A model generated the notes under the pieces. It saw only the letters and a program-made list of their open reading frames with translations. It made no database searches and was not told the DNA's origin. A stretch of DNA of 64,000 nt from Gracilibacillus oryzae (GTDB lineage Bacteria; Bacillota; Bacilli; Bacillales; Amphibacillaceae), in the NCBI RefSeq assembly GCF_009498735.1, contig NZ_ML762425.1:150011-214010 (forward strand), in the 5' to 3' direction. Numbering within the stretch: position 1 is the first letter of the stretch; each line of letters opens with the position of its first letter. Below are positions 37,286-46,692 of this stretch, one piece after another. Both the position numbers and the translations under genes were made by a program.

Positions 37286-37678
37286 ATGTTTTTTAGTAAT
37301 ACTATCCAGGCGTTGGAACAATCTATTCATTATTCTTCTACTAAAAATCAAACGATCGCCAATAACATAGCAAACGTGGACACACCCAATTATAAAGCGA
37401 AAAATGTTGTGTTTAAGGAGATATTAAATGAAGAACTGGGTCACAACTTTCAGGCGAAAAGAACAAATGAACGGCACATTGTATTTGGAAATGATAACAC
37501 TAAAAATTACAATATTGTTACAAACAACTCTACTACATATAATCACAATGGGAATAATGTCGATATTGATAAAGAAATGTCTGAACTTGCCAAAAACCAA
37601 ATCTATTATCAAGCAGTTGTTGATAGGTTAAATGGCAAGTTTAATAGTTTAAAAACCGTAATTAGAGGAGGAAATTAA
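37286..37678 (+). CDS. flgB: Flagellar basal-body rod protein FlgB
   Basis: 130 residues from ATG 37286, preceded by GGAGGT; upstream in-frame ATGs are rejected. The flagellar rod signature A-N-N-I-A-N-V-D-T-P-N-Y-K-A lies at about residues 27-40. FlgB is the proximal rod subunit. It is the first gene of the operon that runs to sigD. Confidence 0.97.
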   Translation: MFFSNTIQALEQSIHYSSTKNQTIANNIANVDTPNYKAKNVVFKEILNEELGHNFQAKRTNERHIVFGNDNTKNYNIVTNNSTTYNHNGNNVDIDKEMSELAKNQIYYQAVVDRLNGKFNSLKTVIRGGN

Positions 37679-37680
37679 TT

Positions 37681-38139
37681 ATGTCTATTTTTAACTCAAT
37701 GAACATCAGCTCAAGTGGATTAACTGCTCAAAGATTACGCATGGACACAATCTCTTCTAATATTGCAAATGTAGATACAACTCGTGCAACGATTAATGAA
37801 AATGGGGAGTATGAACCATATCGAAGAAAAATGACGGTATTCCAGGCAAAGGACGAAAGGTTTTCTTCCATTCTGCAAAGAACAGCTTCACAAAATGGTA
37901 CAACAGGCAGTGGAGTTAGAGTAACGAGAATTGAGGAAGATGAAACGGAGCCGTTCAAATTAGTTTTTAATCCAAACCATCCAGATGCCACTGAAGCTGG
38001 ATATGTCGAAATGCCTAATGTTGATCCTTTAAAGGAAATGGTTGATCTGATGAGTGCCACAAGATCTTATGAAGCGAATGTTACAGCAATCAATGCATCA
38101 AAGTCGATGCTGATGAAAGCATTAGAGATTGGTAAATAA
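37681..38139 (+). CDS. flgC: Flagellar basal-body rod protein FlgC
   Basis: 152 residues. The rod motif S-S-N-I-A-N-V-D-T-T is near the N-terminus and the conserved tail has M-V-D-L-M-S-A-T-R-S-Y-E-A-N-V-T-A. FlgC forms part of the proximal rod with FlgB. It starts 2 nt after flgB, using AGAGGAGG. Confidence 0.97.
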   Translation: MSIFNSMNISSSGLTAQRLRMDTISSNIANVDTTRATINENGEYEPYRRKMTVFQAKDERFSSILQRTASQNGTTGSGVRVTRIEEDETEPFKLVFNPNHPDATEAGYVEMPNVDPLKEMVDLMSATRSYEANVTAINASKSMLMKALEIGK

Positions 38140-38165
38140 ATTTTTATGTATTGGAGGAACAGGAA

Positions 38166-38471
38166 GTGATAGTAAACAATTTTCTGAACACTGCACATAT
38201 AACAAGAACAAATCAATTACAGGAAAGTAATCATACAGTTGGACAGGCACAGCAGCAATTCGCAACAAACTTAAAAAACGCTATTGAGCAATTAAACAAT
38301 GCCCAGCAGGCTTCTGATCAAAAAACGAAAGCTTTAGCAAGCGGGCAAATAGACGATTTACATGATGTAATGATAACCGCTCAAAAATCTAGTATCATGT
38401 TGCAAACAGGTGTAGAAGTGCAGAAGAAAGTTATTGATGCATACAACGAAGTCATGCGAATGCAGGTATAA
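38166..38471 (+). CDS. fliE: Flagellar hook-basal body complex protein FliE
   Basis: 101 residues from GTG 38166, served by GGAGGAA. The C-terminal V-M-I-T-A-Q-K-S-S-I-M-L-Q-T-G-V-E-V-Q-K-K-V-I-D-A-Y motif region is typical of FliE (quoted as separate residues of the conserved tail). It joins the MS ring to the rod. Confidence 0.95.
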   Translation: MIVNNFLNTAHITRTNQLQESNHTVGQAQQQFATNLKNAIEQLNNAQQASDQKTKALASGQIDDLHDVMITAQKSSIMLQTGVEVQKKVIDAYNEVMRMQV

Positions 38472-38510
38472 AAATAAGGTGACAGAAGTAACTAGTTTTG
38501 GGGGCAAAAA

Positions 38511-40103
38511 ATGAACGACAAATTCAAACAATACATTAGTAAAGTAAAAGAAAAATATAACTCCATGTCAAAATGGCAAAAGGGTTCATTGTTTGGTGGT
38601 TTAGCTGTCATCTTTATCGCTGTTATAGTAACAGGTTTATTTGCTGGAAACAAGAATATGACGCCACTTTACAGTGATTTATCACTGCAGGAAGTGGGGC
38701 AAATTAAAGAGGAGTTAGACGCTAGAGCGGTACCTTATGAAATATCAAATGCAGGGACAACGATTGAAGTCCCAGAAGCAGAGGCACAAACATTATTGGT
38801 AGATTTAGCAGCCCAGGGAATACCTGATAGTGGAAGTATCGATTATTCCTTTTTCGCCGAGAACAGTTCATGGGGTGTTACAGATAATGAATTCAATGTA
38901 ATGAAGCTTGATGCTATGCAGACAGAGCTTGCCTCATTAATTTCACAAGTTGATGGGATTGAATCAGCTGAAGTAAGCTTAAACATTCCAAAGGATCCTG
39001 TCTTCGTAAGTGAACAAACTCAGGAATCGACAGCATCGATTATTATGCAAACACAACCTGGATACCAATTCGATCCAGGTCAGATTAATGCACTATATCA
39101 TCTTGTATCAAAATCTGTGCCAAATCTACCTACTGATAATATCGTCTTAATGAATCAAAATCTTGAATATTTTGATCTAAATAATGAAAATAATCTTTCG
39201 ACAGGAAACACATATGTCGATCAGCAGCAAATTAAGAGTGATATAGAACAGGACATTGAACGTAGAGTTCAAAGAATGTTAGGTATGATGATCGGAATGA
39301 ACAAAGTTGCCATTTCAGCAACTGCAGATATTGATTTTACTCAGGAAACAAGAGTAGAGCAAATCGTAGAACCCGTTAATGAAGATACAGATACTTTACC
39401 TGTTAGTATTGAAACAATTACAGAGTCATTTACAGGTGCGCAACCTGAAGATGGAGCAGTTGGAACAGAAGAAGGTGAAGTAACAAATTATCCGGCCGGC
39501 TTGGATGGAAATGTCGGTGATTATGAAATGGTCAAAGAATCAGTCAATAATGAATTTAATCGAATTCAAAAGGATATTGTTGAAAGTCCATATAAAATAA
39601 GAGACTTAGGTATCCAAGTAGCGATTGATAATAACAGGACTGGTCAAAATGGTGAAATAGAACAGCTTACAGCAGCAGAGCAGGCAGCTGTTGAGGAAAG
39701 TGTGGCATCAATCCTGGATTCCATTATTACAACTTCTGTTGATGAATCCTATGGTGAAGTGGCGGTAGAAGAGAATGTATCCATTGTCTTCCAGCCTTTC
39801 AATGGTGCAGATCTTGGTACGGACGATCAAACAGTTCCAACTATTCCTATGTATGCTTATATTGTTGGCGGAATTTTACTTGCAATTATTATTTTATTAA
39901 TTTTCCTGTTAATAAGAAGACGGTCGAAAGAAGAGGAAATAGAAGAAATTGTAGAAGAACAGATAATTCAAGAAGAGGTACCTCCTTTAGCAATGAATGA
40001 AGAGACAGATTCAACTAAACGAAGAAAACAGTTAGAAAAATATGCGCAAGAAAAACCGGAAGATTTTGCGAAACTTTTACGTACATGGATTTCAGAAGAT
40101 TAA
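38511..40103 (+). CDS. fliF: Flagellar MS-ring protein FliF
   Basis: 530 residues. One membrane helix is near residues 28-46 and a second near 445-465, with the ring-building domains between them. N-I-P-K-D-P-V-F and the second-domain stretch A-L-Y-H-L-V-S-K-S-V-P are conserved features. The acidic C-terminal tail binds FliG. It forms the ring in the cytoplasmic membrane on which the motor and export gate assemble. Confidence 0.97.
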   Translation: MNDKFKQYISKVKEKYNSMSKWQKGSLFGGLAVIFIAVIVTGLFAGNKNMTPLYSDLSLQEVGQIKEELDARAVPYEISNAGTTIEVPEAEAQTLLVDLAAQGIPDSGSIDYSFFAENSSWGVTDNEFNVMKLDAMQTELASLISQVDGIESAEVSLNIPKDPVFVSEQTQESTASIIMQTQPGYQFDPGQINALYHLVSKSVPNLPTDNIVLMNQNLEYFDLNNENNLSTGNTYVDQQQIKSDIEQDIERRVQRMLGMMIGMNKVAISATADIDFTQETRVEQIVEPVNEDTDTLPVSIETITESFTGAQPEDGAVGTEEGEVTNYPAGLDGNVGDYEMVKESVNNEFNRIQKDIVESPYKIRDLGIQVAIDNNRTGQNGEIEQLTAAEQAAVEESVASILDSIITTSVDESYGEVAVEENVSIVFQPFNGADLGTDDQTVPTIPMYAYIVGGILLAIIILLIFLLIRRRSKEEEIEEIVEEQIIQEEVPPLAMNEETDSTKRRKQLEKYAQEKPEDFAKLLRTWISED

Positions 40104-40118
40104 AGGAGGTTAATGGAT

Positions 40119-41132
40119 ATGGCAAGACAAAAACAAACATTAACAGGAAGACAGAAAGCAGCTATTTTATTAATCTCTTTAGGGCCAGATGTATCCGCAC
40201 AAGTTTATAAACATTTAACTCCAGAAGAAATTGAGAAATTAACATTGGAGATCTCTTCTGTGAAAAAAATAGATTCGGATCAAAAAGATTCCATACTAGG
40301 TGAATTTCAAGAGATAGCGATGGCGCAGGATTATATAACACAGGGTGGAATCGGCTATGCAAAAACGGTACTGGAGAAAGCACTTGGTGCTGACAAAGCC
40401 AATGATATTTTAGGAAGATTAACTTCTTCTCTACAAGTAAAGCCTTTCGATTTTGCTCGGAAAGCCGACCCGTCACAGATTATAAATTTTATTCAGAACG
40501 AACACCCGCAAACGATCGCGCTTGTTCTCTCTTATTTAGATTCAGAACAGGCAGCACAGATTCTCTCAGAGTTACCACAGGAACTGCAAGCGGATATTGC
40601 TAAACGTATTGCGGTTATGGATTCCACTTCACCAGAGATTATTGCAGAAGTAGAACAGATTCTCGAACGGAAATTATCAACAACTGTAACACAGGATTAT
40701 ACCCAGACTGGTGGTATACAGGCAGTTGTTGATGTATTAAATGGTGTTGACAGAAGCACGGAGAGAACAATTCTGGATGCATTAGAAATTGATGATCCTG
40801 AGCTTGCGGAAGAGATTAGAAAAAGAATGTTTGTGTTCGAAGATATTGTTACATTGGATAACCGTGCAATTCAACGCGTTATTCGTGAAGTAGAAAATGA
40901 TGACCTTCGCCTTGCATTAAAAGTGGCAAGTGATGAAGTTCAGGAAATCATATTTAATAATATGTCTCAAAGAATGGCAGAAACGTTTAAAGAAGAGATG
41001 GAATTCATGGGTCCTGTAAGATTGCGTGATGTAGAGGAAGCACAATCCAGAATTGTGTCTGTTGTAAGAAGATTGGAAGAAATTGGTGAAATCGTCCTTG
41101 CAAGAGGTGGAGGGGATGATATTATTGTCTAA
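40119..41132 (+). CDS. fliG: Flagellar motor switch protein FliG
   Basis: 337 residues from ATG 40119 (M-A-R-Q-K), at a better distance from AAAGGAGG than ATG 40113. The N-terminal L-T-G-R-Q-K-A-A-I-L-L-I-S-L-G, the middle E-H-P-Q-T-I-A-L-V-L-S-Y-L and the C-terminal torque helix region (M-F-V-F-E-D-I-V-T-L-D) are intact. It transmits stator force to the MS ring. Confidence 0.98.
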   Translation: MARQKQTLTGRQKAAILLISLGPDVSAQVYKHLTPEEIEKLTLEISSVKKIDSDQKDSILGEFQEIAMAQDYITQGGIGYAKTVLEKALGADKANDILGRLTSSLQVKPFDFARKADPSQIINFIQNEHPQTIALVLSYLDSEQAAQILSELPQELQADIAKRIAVMDSTSPEIIAEVEQILERKLSTTVTQDYTQTGGIQAVVDVLNGVDRSTERTILDALEIDDPELAEEIRKRMFVFEDIVTLDNRAIQRVIREVENDDLRLALKVASDEVQEIIFNNMSQRMAETFKEEMEFMGPVRLRDVEEAQSRIVSVVRRLEEIGEIVLARGGGDDIIV

Positions 41133-41880
41133 TCAAGACAAACTCTCATTACCTAGAAAGAAAATACAGATCAAACCGATTATATACAGTAACAATACTG
41201 AAGCTAACAACGAATCTGTACAAGAGCAGAATGAACTGCAACGCAAGAGAGAAGAAATTGCAGCATTAGAAAAAGAAGCACAAGACAAACTGGAACAAAC
41301 ACGAAGAGAAATAGCAAAACAAAAAGAAGATTGGGAGAGAGAAAGAGCCCAATACGTCCAACAGGCACAGCAAGAAGGTTATCAGCAAGGATTTCAGCAA
41401 GGTGAACAAGATAGTCTGAATCAATATCAGTCATTAATTGATAAGGCAAATGGACTAATAGAACTTGCAAATCAAGATTATTATCAGACATTGGCCCAAA
41501 TGGATGAACAGATTATTCAAATCGCAATGGCTGTTGCTGAAAAAGTCGTAAACATTACGTTAGATGAGAATAAGGAAAGTTTCTATCATCTTGTGAAGAA
41601 AGCAATTGAACAAGTAAAAGAGCAACCGAAAATCAAAGTCTACGTACATCCAGATCATTATCAGCTCCTGCTTGATAATAAAGATGAGTTACAAACGATT
41701 ACTTATAATCAGGCAGATTTACTGATTTTTAATGACAGTGGATTAGCGCAGGGACAAGCATTTATTGAAACACCTTATGGGAAAATCGATGCATCTGTTG
41801 AAACCCAATTAGAAGAAGTTCGAAACAGACTATTTGAGTTAGTGGAGGAGATCAGTCGTGGAAATTCAAACAATACTTGA
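41116..41880 (+). CDS. fliH: Flagellar export ATPase regulator FliH
   Basis: About 254 residues. The start is uncertain: ATG 41116 overlapping the end of fliG, or TTG 41125 with GGAGGGG at better spacing. A Gln/Glu-rich coiled coil (about residues 30-100) includes Q-Q-E-G-Y-Q-Q-G-F-Q-Q-G, a GxxxG-like stretch of FliH. The C-terminal domain resembles the F-type ATPase delta/b subunits. FliH binds and restrains FliI. It overlaps fliI by 23 nt. Confidence 0.92.
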   Translation: MILLSNQDKLSLPRKKIQIKPIIYSNNTEANNESVQEQNELQRKREEIAALEKEAQDKLEQTRREIAKQKEDWERERAQYVQQAQQEGYQQGFQQGEQDSLNQYQSLIDKANGLIELANQDYYQTLAQMDEQIIQIAMAVAEKVVNITLDENKESFYHLVKKAIEQVKEQPKIKVYVHPDHYQLLLDNKDELQTITYNQADLLIFNDSGLAQGQAFIETPYGKIDASVETQLEEVRNRLFELVEEISRGNSNNT

Positions 41881-43174
41881 TCATGTTACAAAAACTGACT
41901 CTTATAAAAGGTACGGCAAAGTAGAACGTGTTGTTGGTCTGTTAATTGAAGCAAGAGGTCCAGAAGCAAGAATTGGTGAAGTCTGCTATATTCATACAAA
42001 ACTTCAAAATCAGAAGATTACGGCTGAAGTTATTGGGTTTTATGAAGAAAAGGTCCTGTTAATGCCATATTCTGCTGTTAGTAATATTGGATCAGGATGT
42101 TTAGTTGAGGCAACCAAAAAGTCACTCTCCATTAAGGTTGGCCGGTCGTTGATTGGTAAAGTAATAGATTCAACCGGTGAGTTGCTTGATGGATCCAAAT
42201 TACCTAAAGGATTAAAAGAATATCCAACAGAACAACAGCCGCCAAATCCGCTGGAAAGACCAAGAATTAATTCTGTAATCCCGGTTGGTGTGAAAGCAAT
42301 TGATACACTGCTCACAGTAGGAAGAGGACAGAGAATTGGGATATTTGCAGGAAGTGGTGTCGGCAAAAGTACTTTAATGGGAATGATTGCCCGTAATAGT
42401 GAAGCTGATCTGAATGTAATTGCCTTAATTGGAGAACGTGGCCGAGAGGTAAAAGAATTTGTTGAGAAGGATCTCGGACCAGAAGGTTTAAAAAAGTCGA
42501 TTGTTGTTGTTGCAACATCTGATCAGTCAGCACTTATGCGAATAAAAGGGGCCTACACCGCAACAGCTATCAGTGAGTATTTTCGTGATTTAGGCTATCA
42601 AGTTAACTTGATGATGGACTCTGTAACAAGGGTGGCGATGGCACAAAGAGAAATTGGTTTAGCAATTGGCGAGCCTCCGACAACAAAAGGCTATACACCG
42701 TCAGTATTTGCCTTATTACCATCTTTATTAGAGCGGACTGGGACAAGCAATAAAGGCTCTATTACAGCTTTTTATACCGTTTTAGTTGATGGAGATGATT
42801 TTAATGAGCCTATTGCAGATACAACAAGAGGTATTTTAGATGGGCACTTTATACTAGATCGGAAATTAGCAGAAAAAGGCCAGTTTCCGGCCATCAATGT
42901 ATTACAATCGGTTAGTCGTGTAATGCCTGGAATTGTTGATTCTTCTATCATGAGCGTTATCCAAAAAGCAAGAACCATTCTGGCGACATATCAGGAAAAT
43001 GAAGAATTAATACAGATCGGTGCCTACAAAAAAGGTACTAACCCGAATATTGACAATGATATCCAATTACAACCGAAGATTCTTGGATTCCTAAGGCAAG
43101 GAATGAATGAGAATGTAGACAGGCAGGCGGCTTTAGACGCTTTACAAGGATTACTTAATGGGAGCTTGAGATGA
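41858..43174 (+). CDS. fliI: Flagellum-specific ATPase FliI
   Basis: 438 residues with a GTG start preceded by GGAGGAG inside fliH. Related to F1-ATPase beta: Walker A G-S-G-V-G-K-S-T, A-L-I-G-E-R-G-R-E-V, Walker B region V-N-L-M-M-D-S-V-T-R and the P-S-V-F-A-L-L-P-S-L-L-E-R motif. It powers or regulates type III export of rod, hook and filament proteins. Confidence 0.98.
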   Translation: MEIQTILDHVTKTDSYKRYGKVERVVGLLIEARGPEARIGEVCYIHTKLQNQKITAEVIGFYEEKVLLMPYSAVSNIGSGCLVEATKKSLSIKVGRSLIGKVIDSTGELLDGSKLPKGLKEYPTEQQPPNPLERPRINSVIPVGVKAIDTLLTVGRGQRIGIFAGSGVGKSTLMGMIARNSEADLNVIALIGERGREVKEFVEKDLGPEGLKKSIVVVATSDQSALMRIKGAYTATAISEYFRDLGYQVNLMMDSVTRVAMAQREIGLAIGEPPTTKGYTPSVFALLPSLLERTGTSNKGSITAFYTVLVDGDDFNEPIADTTRGILDGHFILDRKLAEKGQFPAINVLQSVSRVMPGIVDSSIMSVIQKARTILATYQENEELIQIGAYKKGTNPNIDNDIQLQPKILGFLRQGMNENVDRQAALDALQGLLNGSLR

Positions 43175-43608
43175 TGAAACAATGGCACGGCTTCGAGAAG
43201 ATAAGAACATTAAGAGAAAATGAAAAAAATGAAGTGAGAATGGAATATGAAGATGCTCAGACGATATTCGAACATGAGGCAACAGAGTTGTATAAACTTC
43301 TGAAAAAGAAAGAGGCAATGGAGAACAAGTATCAGGAATGTTTACAAAACGGTGACATTGAAACAGTAAAAGGGTATTACAATTATTTAACTTACTTAAC
43401 ACCAAACATTGTTGATGTGCAAAAACGGGTCAATAGTGCCAGAGACAAAATGGATCATGTTCAGCAAAAATTAACGGATAAATATATCGAAGTGAAGAAA
43501 ATGGAAAAAATAATTGATCGCAAAAAGCAAACTCATTTGGAGTGGATCAATAAACAAGAAATGATGCAAATGGATGAAATATCCATTCGTAAGTTTACAG
43601 AAAGATAA
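43171..43608 (+). CDS. fliJ: Flagellar export chaperone FliJ
   Basis: 145 residues, nearly all alpha-helical coiled coil, highly charged, with the start overlapping the fliI stop. FliJ is the central stalk of the FliI hexamer. Sequence is weakly conserved in the family, so position and predicted fold carry the call. Confidence 0.9.
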   Translation: MMKQWHGFEKIRTLRENEKNEVRMEYEDAQTIFEHEATELYKLLKKKEAMENKYQECLQNGDIETVKGYYNYLTYLTPNIVDVQKRVNSARDKMDHVQQKLTDKYIEVKKMEKIIDRKKQTHLEWINKQEMMQMDEISIRKFTER

Positions 43609-43622
43609 GGATAGGTGAAGAA

Positions 43623-44207
43623 ATGAAAACCAATCCCAAAGAAAATAAGGAAAAAAAGCCTGGTATCCTGCAATGGTTGATTGTTATTATCGTCCCGCTT
43701 ATTTTTGCAGCAATTGTTACACTAATCATCTTAAATATAATGGGTGTGGATGTTGCAGGTTATTCAAAAGAAGCATTAAATAAAGTGCCGTTTCTTTCCG
43801 AAACAGTAATGACAGATGAAGAGGAAGTATTTGATCAGCAATTAGCAGAAAAAGATGAAACAATTTTGACAAGGGATGAAGAAATTAGTTCACTTCAAAC
43901 CCAATTGCAAGAAAAAGATCAGCAAATTGGCGACTTACAAGAAGAAATTGCTTCACTTTCCGAACAAATGGCAGAACAACAAAATGATATCGAGGCAACT
44001 GCTGTTGCTGAAGAATCCGATCAGGAAATCACGGCTTCTTTTGAAGAAATGAAACCAAAAACAGCAGCACCGATTATTGAAAATCTTGATAACCAATTAG
44101 CCATCTCTATTTTGAATCAACTTGATTCGAAAGTAAGAGGAGAAATTCTTGCAGAGATGGAACCAGAAACAGCGGCTAACTATACTGAAATGCTCGCAAA
44201 CCAATAA
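43623..44207 (+). CDS. ylxF: YlxF, MotE-like MgtE-N domain protein
   Basis: 194 residues. One membrane helix lies near residues 17-40, then a coiled coil, then a C-terminal MgtE-N-type repeat region with M-K-P-K-T-A-A-P-I-I-E and M-E-P-E-T-A-A-N-Y. Such proteins lie between fliJ and fliK in Bacilli and resemble the MotE chaperone family. The role in Bacilli is not settled. Confidence 0.85.
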   Translation: MKTNPKENKEKKPGILQWLIVIIVPLIFAAIVTLIILNIMGVDVAGYSKEALNKVPFLSETVMTDEEEVFDQQLAEKDETILTRDEEISSLQTQLQEKDQQIGDLQEEIASLSEQMAEQQNDIEATAVAEESDQEITASFEEMKPKTAAPIIENLDNQLAISILNQLDSKVRGEILAEMEPETAANYTEMLANQ

Positions 44208-44237
44208 GTTAAGCTACTTAGAAAGGGGGTGAAAAAG

Positions 44238-45674
44238 ATGTTCGTTGGAGCAAATTTTATAGCAAATATGACTGCAAATCAAACGTTACATCATGCAGGG
44301 AATACAACTTCATCTAATAATGATTTTCAACAATTGCTAGAAGGTGTAACAGAACATCAAGGCGATGGGACAATTCGCTCACTAGTTTCTAACCAAACAG
44401 AATCAAATTTGACAGCAGGCCTGGAGAGTATAATACCTAATGCATCAGAGGAGACAATGGAGTTGTTAAGGTCGCTAATTTCCGGAGAAGAATTATCGGA
44501 AGAATCGGTTCAGCAGCTTGCTGATTTATTAGGTACAGAGGAAGACGGAGCAAATGAGGAATTACTAGACATCATTCAGCAACTGTTAAATGTACCGGAC
44601 CAATCTGAATTTACAGAATCATTAAAGGGATTGGAGAAGTTATTGACTGATAAGGAATTAACCAGTGAGGAACTAATCGCACAGTTACAAGATCTTTTTA
44701 GCAATAAAGCAGCTGAAGAATCAGTCATTCCGATATTTAGTGGTATTTCCACAGCGAGACTCCAAGTCAATGCATTAAATCCAGAGATCTCAAAAGTTGA
44801 TCAACAAGAATTTGCTGCTCTTTGGCAAAAGGTTGACAGATTGATTAATAAGCTTGAGAACCTGCCATTGACTGCAAAAGACTATAAGCAGTTAACAAAT
44901 TTAATCCAGCAATGGTCCCAGTTAAGTCAGCAGGACAGTGCAACATTAAGTAGCTTTTTAACAAATATTGATGATTCTAAAACAAAAAATATCTGGACAA
45001 AGCTTGTTGAAAATTACCAAAACAGACTATCTGCAGAAAAGTTATACGGGCAAACTCAACAAGTGACAAAACAGGATATTGCGAAGTGGATTCAATCTGC
45101 ATTGGAAAATTACGAAACAATCGTAAAACCTGAAAATGGCCTAGCAAGGGCAGAATTACTTCAATTAAGCAATCAGTCTGCTCAACATAAGGTGCAACAA
45201 TTTGTTATTCATGTGCAACAAACAAACACAGAAGGACAAGTAGCTCAAAAACAATTACTGGAACAATTCCAACTAGCAATACAAAAAAGCAGCTTCTTAA
45301 AATCGCCAAACGGTACCAATCAGCTTATGCTGCGTTTACAACCGGGAAATTTAGGTGATGTAATGGTAAAGCTGACACAAGTAAATGGTGAAATGATAGT
45401 GAAAATGGTTGTTCAATCACAAGCAGCAAAAGATTTGTTAGAAGGAAACATAAATCAATTACGCCATATGTTTTCACCACAGCAGGTTGTGATAGAGAAG
45501 CAAGAGTCCATTCTGACACAAACAAGCCAGGACAGATTATGGAAAGATGAATCTGATGCATCGAATAACCAAGAGAAACAAAACAGTGATGATCAAGCTG
45601 GCCAACATTCGGACTCTGAACAAGAGAGAGAAACAAGTACTTTTCATGACTTATTAATGGATATGAAAGTGTAG
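44238..45674 (+). CDS. fliK: Flagellar hook-length control protein FliK
   Basis: 478 residues from ATG 44238 with AAAGGGGGTGA; a GTG at 44229 is rejected. The long, poorly conserved N-terminal part is followed by the Flg_hook domain around L-M-L-R-L-Q-P-G-N-L-G-D-V-M-V-K-L (about 358-374). The acidic tail ends in F-H-D-L-L-M-D-M-K-V. It acts as ruler and switches FlhB from hook to filament export. Confidence 0.95.
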   Translation: MFVGANFIANMTANQTLHHAGNTTSSNNDFQQLLEGVTEHQGDGTIRSLVSNQTESNLTAGLESIIPNASEETMELLRSLISGEELSEESVQQLADLLGTEEDGANEELLDIIQQLLNVPDQSEFTESLKGLEKLLTDKELTSEELIAQLQDLFSNKAAEESVIPIFSGISTARLQVNALNPEISKVDQQEFAALWQKVDRLINKLENLPLTAKDYKQLTNLIQQWSQLSQQDSATLSSFLTNIDDSKTKNIWTKLVENYQNRLSAEKLYGQTQQVTKQDIAKWIQSALENYETIVKPENGLARAELLQLSNQSAQHKVQQFVIHVQQTNTEGQVAQKQLLEQFQLAIQKSSFLKSPNGTNQLMLRLQPGNLGDVMVKLTQVNGEMIVKMVVQSQAAKDLLEGNINQLRHMFSPQQVVIEKQESILTQTSQDRLWKDESDASNNQEKQNSDDQAGQHSDSEQERETSTFHDLLMDMKV

Positions 45675-45683
45675 GTGAAAAAA

Positions 45684-46241
45684 ATGACATCAATAGATCC
45701 ATCTTATTATCTGAAAAATAACCAGTCAGCAGTGAAAGAACATAGTGAAACGTTGGGGAAAGATGATTTCTTAAGAGTTTTAATGACCCAATTGCAAAAT
45801 CAAGATCCTTTGAATCCAATGGATGATAAACAATTCATCTCACAAATGGCAACATTTTCTTCATTGGAACAAATGATGCAGATGAACCAGGCTATTACAA
45901 ATCTAGTTCACAATCAAACAGTCTCTCCTGTTATTCAGTATAGCCATTTAATTGGACAGCAAGTGAGCTATTACAAGATTGATGAGGAAACTGGTGTAAT
46001 TGCTGAACCAAAAGAAATTCTAACAAGTAAGGTATCAGCAATCTCCCAAACAGAAGGTTATGCTGTAATTGAATTAGAAGATGGTTCGAAAATATTTACA
46101 GATGAAATATTAAAAATTGAACAAAATGAAAATATTTCTGACGACAATAAACCAGAGACAGATGAATCAACTGAAGGAAATGCAACTCAAGATGAATCAG
46201 TAGCTGAGAACAATACTGAACCTGAAACACCGTCAGTATAA
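45684..46241 (+). CDS. flgD: Flagellar hook assembly scaffold FlgD
   Basis: 185 residues from ATG 45684; the GTG at 45675 overlaps the site TAGGTGA. The N-terminal L-G-K-D-D-F-L-R-V-L-M-T-Q-L-Q-N-Q-D-P-L region and F-I-S-Q-M-A-T-F-S-S-L-E-Q are diagnostic (quoted as separate conserved residues). An acidic Glu/Asn/Thr tail follows. It caps the growing hook. Confidence 0.96.
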   Translation: MTSIDPSYYLKNNQSAVKEHSETLGKDDFLRVLMTQLQNQDPLNPMDDKQFISQMATFSSLEQMMQMNQAITNLVHNQTVSPVIQYSHLIGQQVSYYKIDEETGVIAEPKEILTSKVSAISQTEGYAVIELEDGSKIFTDEILKIEQNENISDDNKPETDESTEGNATQDESVAENNTEPETPSV

Positions 46242-46252
46242 AGGGGGATTAT

Positions 46253-46615
46253 ATGAATAGTAAAATTCATGCACTCCACCATCCCGTTATTTTAAATAAC
46301 AGAAGCACCAAACATGTGAAAGCAACTAATCATTTTTCTGAACTCCTGCAACAGCAAAGTAAACTGACTATAAGCAAACATGCACAGCAACGAATGACCA
46401 CAAGGAATATTCAAGTTACGGATGCGAAGTGGTCAGAATTGGAAACTAAGATACTCGAAGCAAAGCAAAAAGGAATAAAAGAGTCGTTAGTGTTAATGGA
46501 TAATGCAGCCTTTATTGTGAATGTGAAGAACAATACAGTAGTCACAGCAATGGAACGTACAGAAACAAAAAGTAAAATATTCACAAATATCAATGGAACT
46601 ATTTTAATCGATTAA
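46253..46615 (+). CDS. Flagellar operon protein of the TIGR02530 type
   Basis: 120 residues. H-A-Q-Q-R-M-T-T-R-N-I, K-G-I-K-E-S-L-V-L-M-D-N-A-A-F-I-V-N-V and a final I-F-T-N-I-N-G-T-I fit the small flagellar operon protein family found between flgD and flgE in many Firmicutes. The biochemical role is unknown. No membrane segment. A GC-rich, structured gap separates it from flgE. Confidence 0.85.
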   Translation: MNSKIHALHHPVILNNRSTKHVKATNHFSELLQQQSKLTISKHAQQRMTTRNIQVTDAKWSELETKILEAKQKGIKESLVLMDNAAFIVNVKNNTVVTAMERTETKSKIFTNINGTILID

Positions 46616-46675
46616 GCTGGACCCGATAAGGGAGGCTTCCAAGCTGCCGACTGACTGACGCAGCTACATAAAAAG
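46616..46675 (+). other. GC-rich two-hairpin element between the TIGR02530 gene and flgE
   Basis: About 31 of 50 bases (46617-46666) are G or C, roughly 62%, in a clearly AT-rich genome. The sequence can fold as CCC-GATAA-GGG inside a TGGA / TCCA stem, followed by AGCTGC / GCAGCT around a 12-nt loop with the tandem GACTGACTGAC. It lies inside the operon upstream of the hook gene's ribosome-binding site (GAAGGGAAG). I recognise no known RNA family. It may be a regulatory or mRNA-stabilising element. Confidence 0.55.
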
Positions 46676-46692
46676 TGAAGGGAAGATTGTAA

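Noticed and set aside
45325-45819. 164-codon opposite-strand reading frame across fliK-flgD
   Set aside because: It spans the junction of two well-supported genes and shows no start signal or family motif.
46616-46692. PreQ1-I or c-di-GMP riboswitch before flgE
   Set aside because: The string GCAGCTACATAAAAAG resembles part of the preQ1-I motif, but the required pseudoknot stem is absent, and c-di-GMP-I core sequences are not present.
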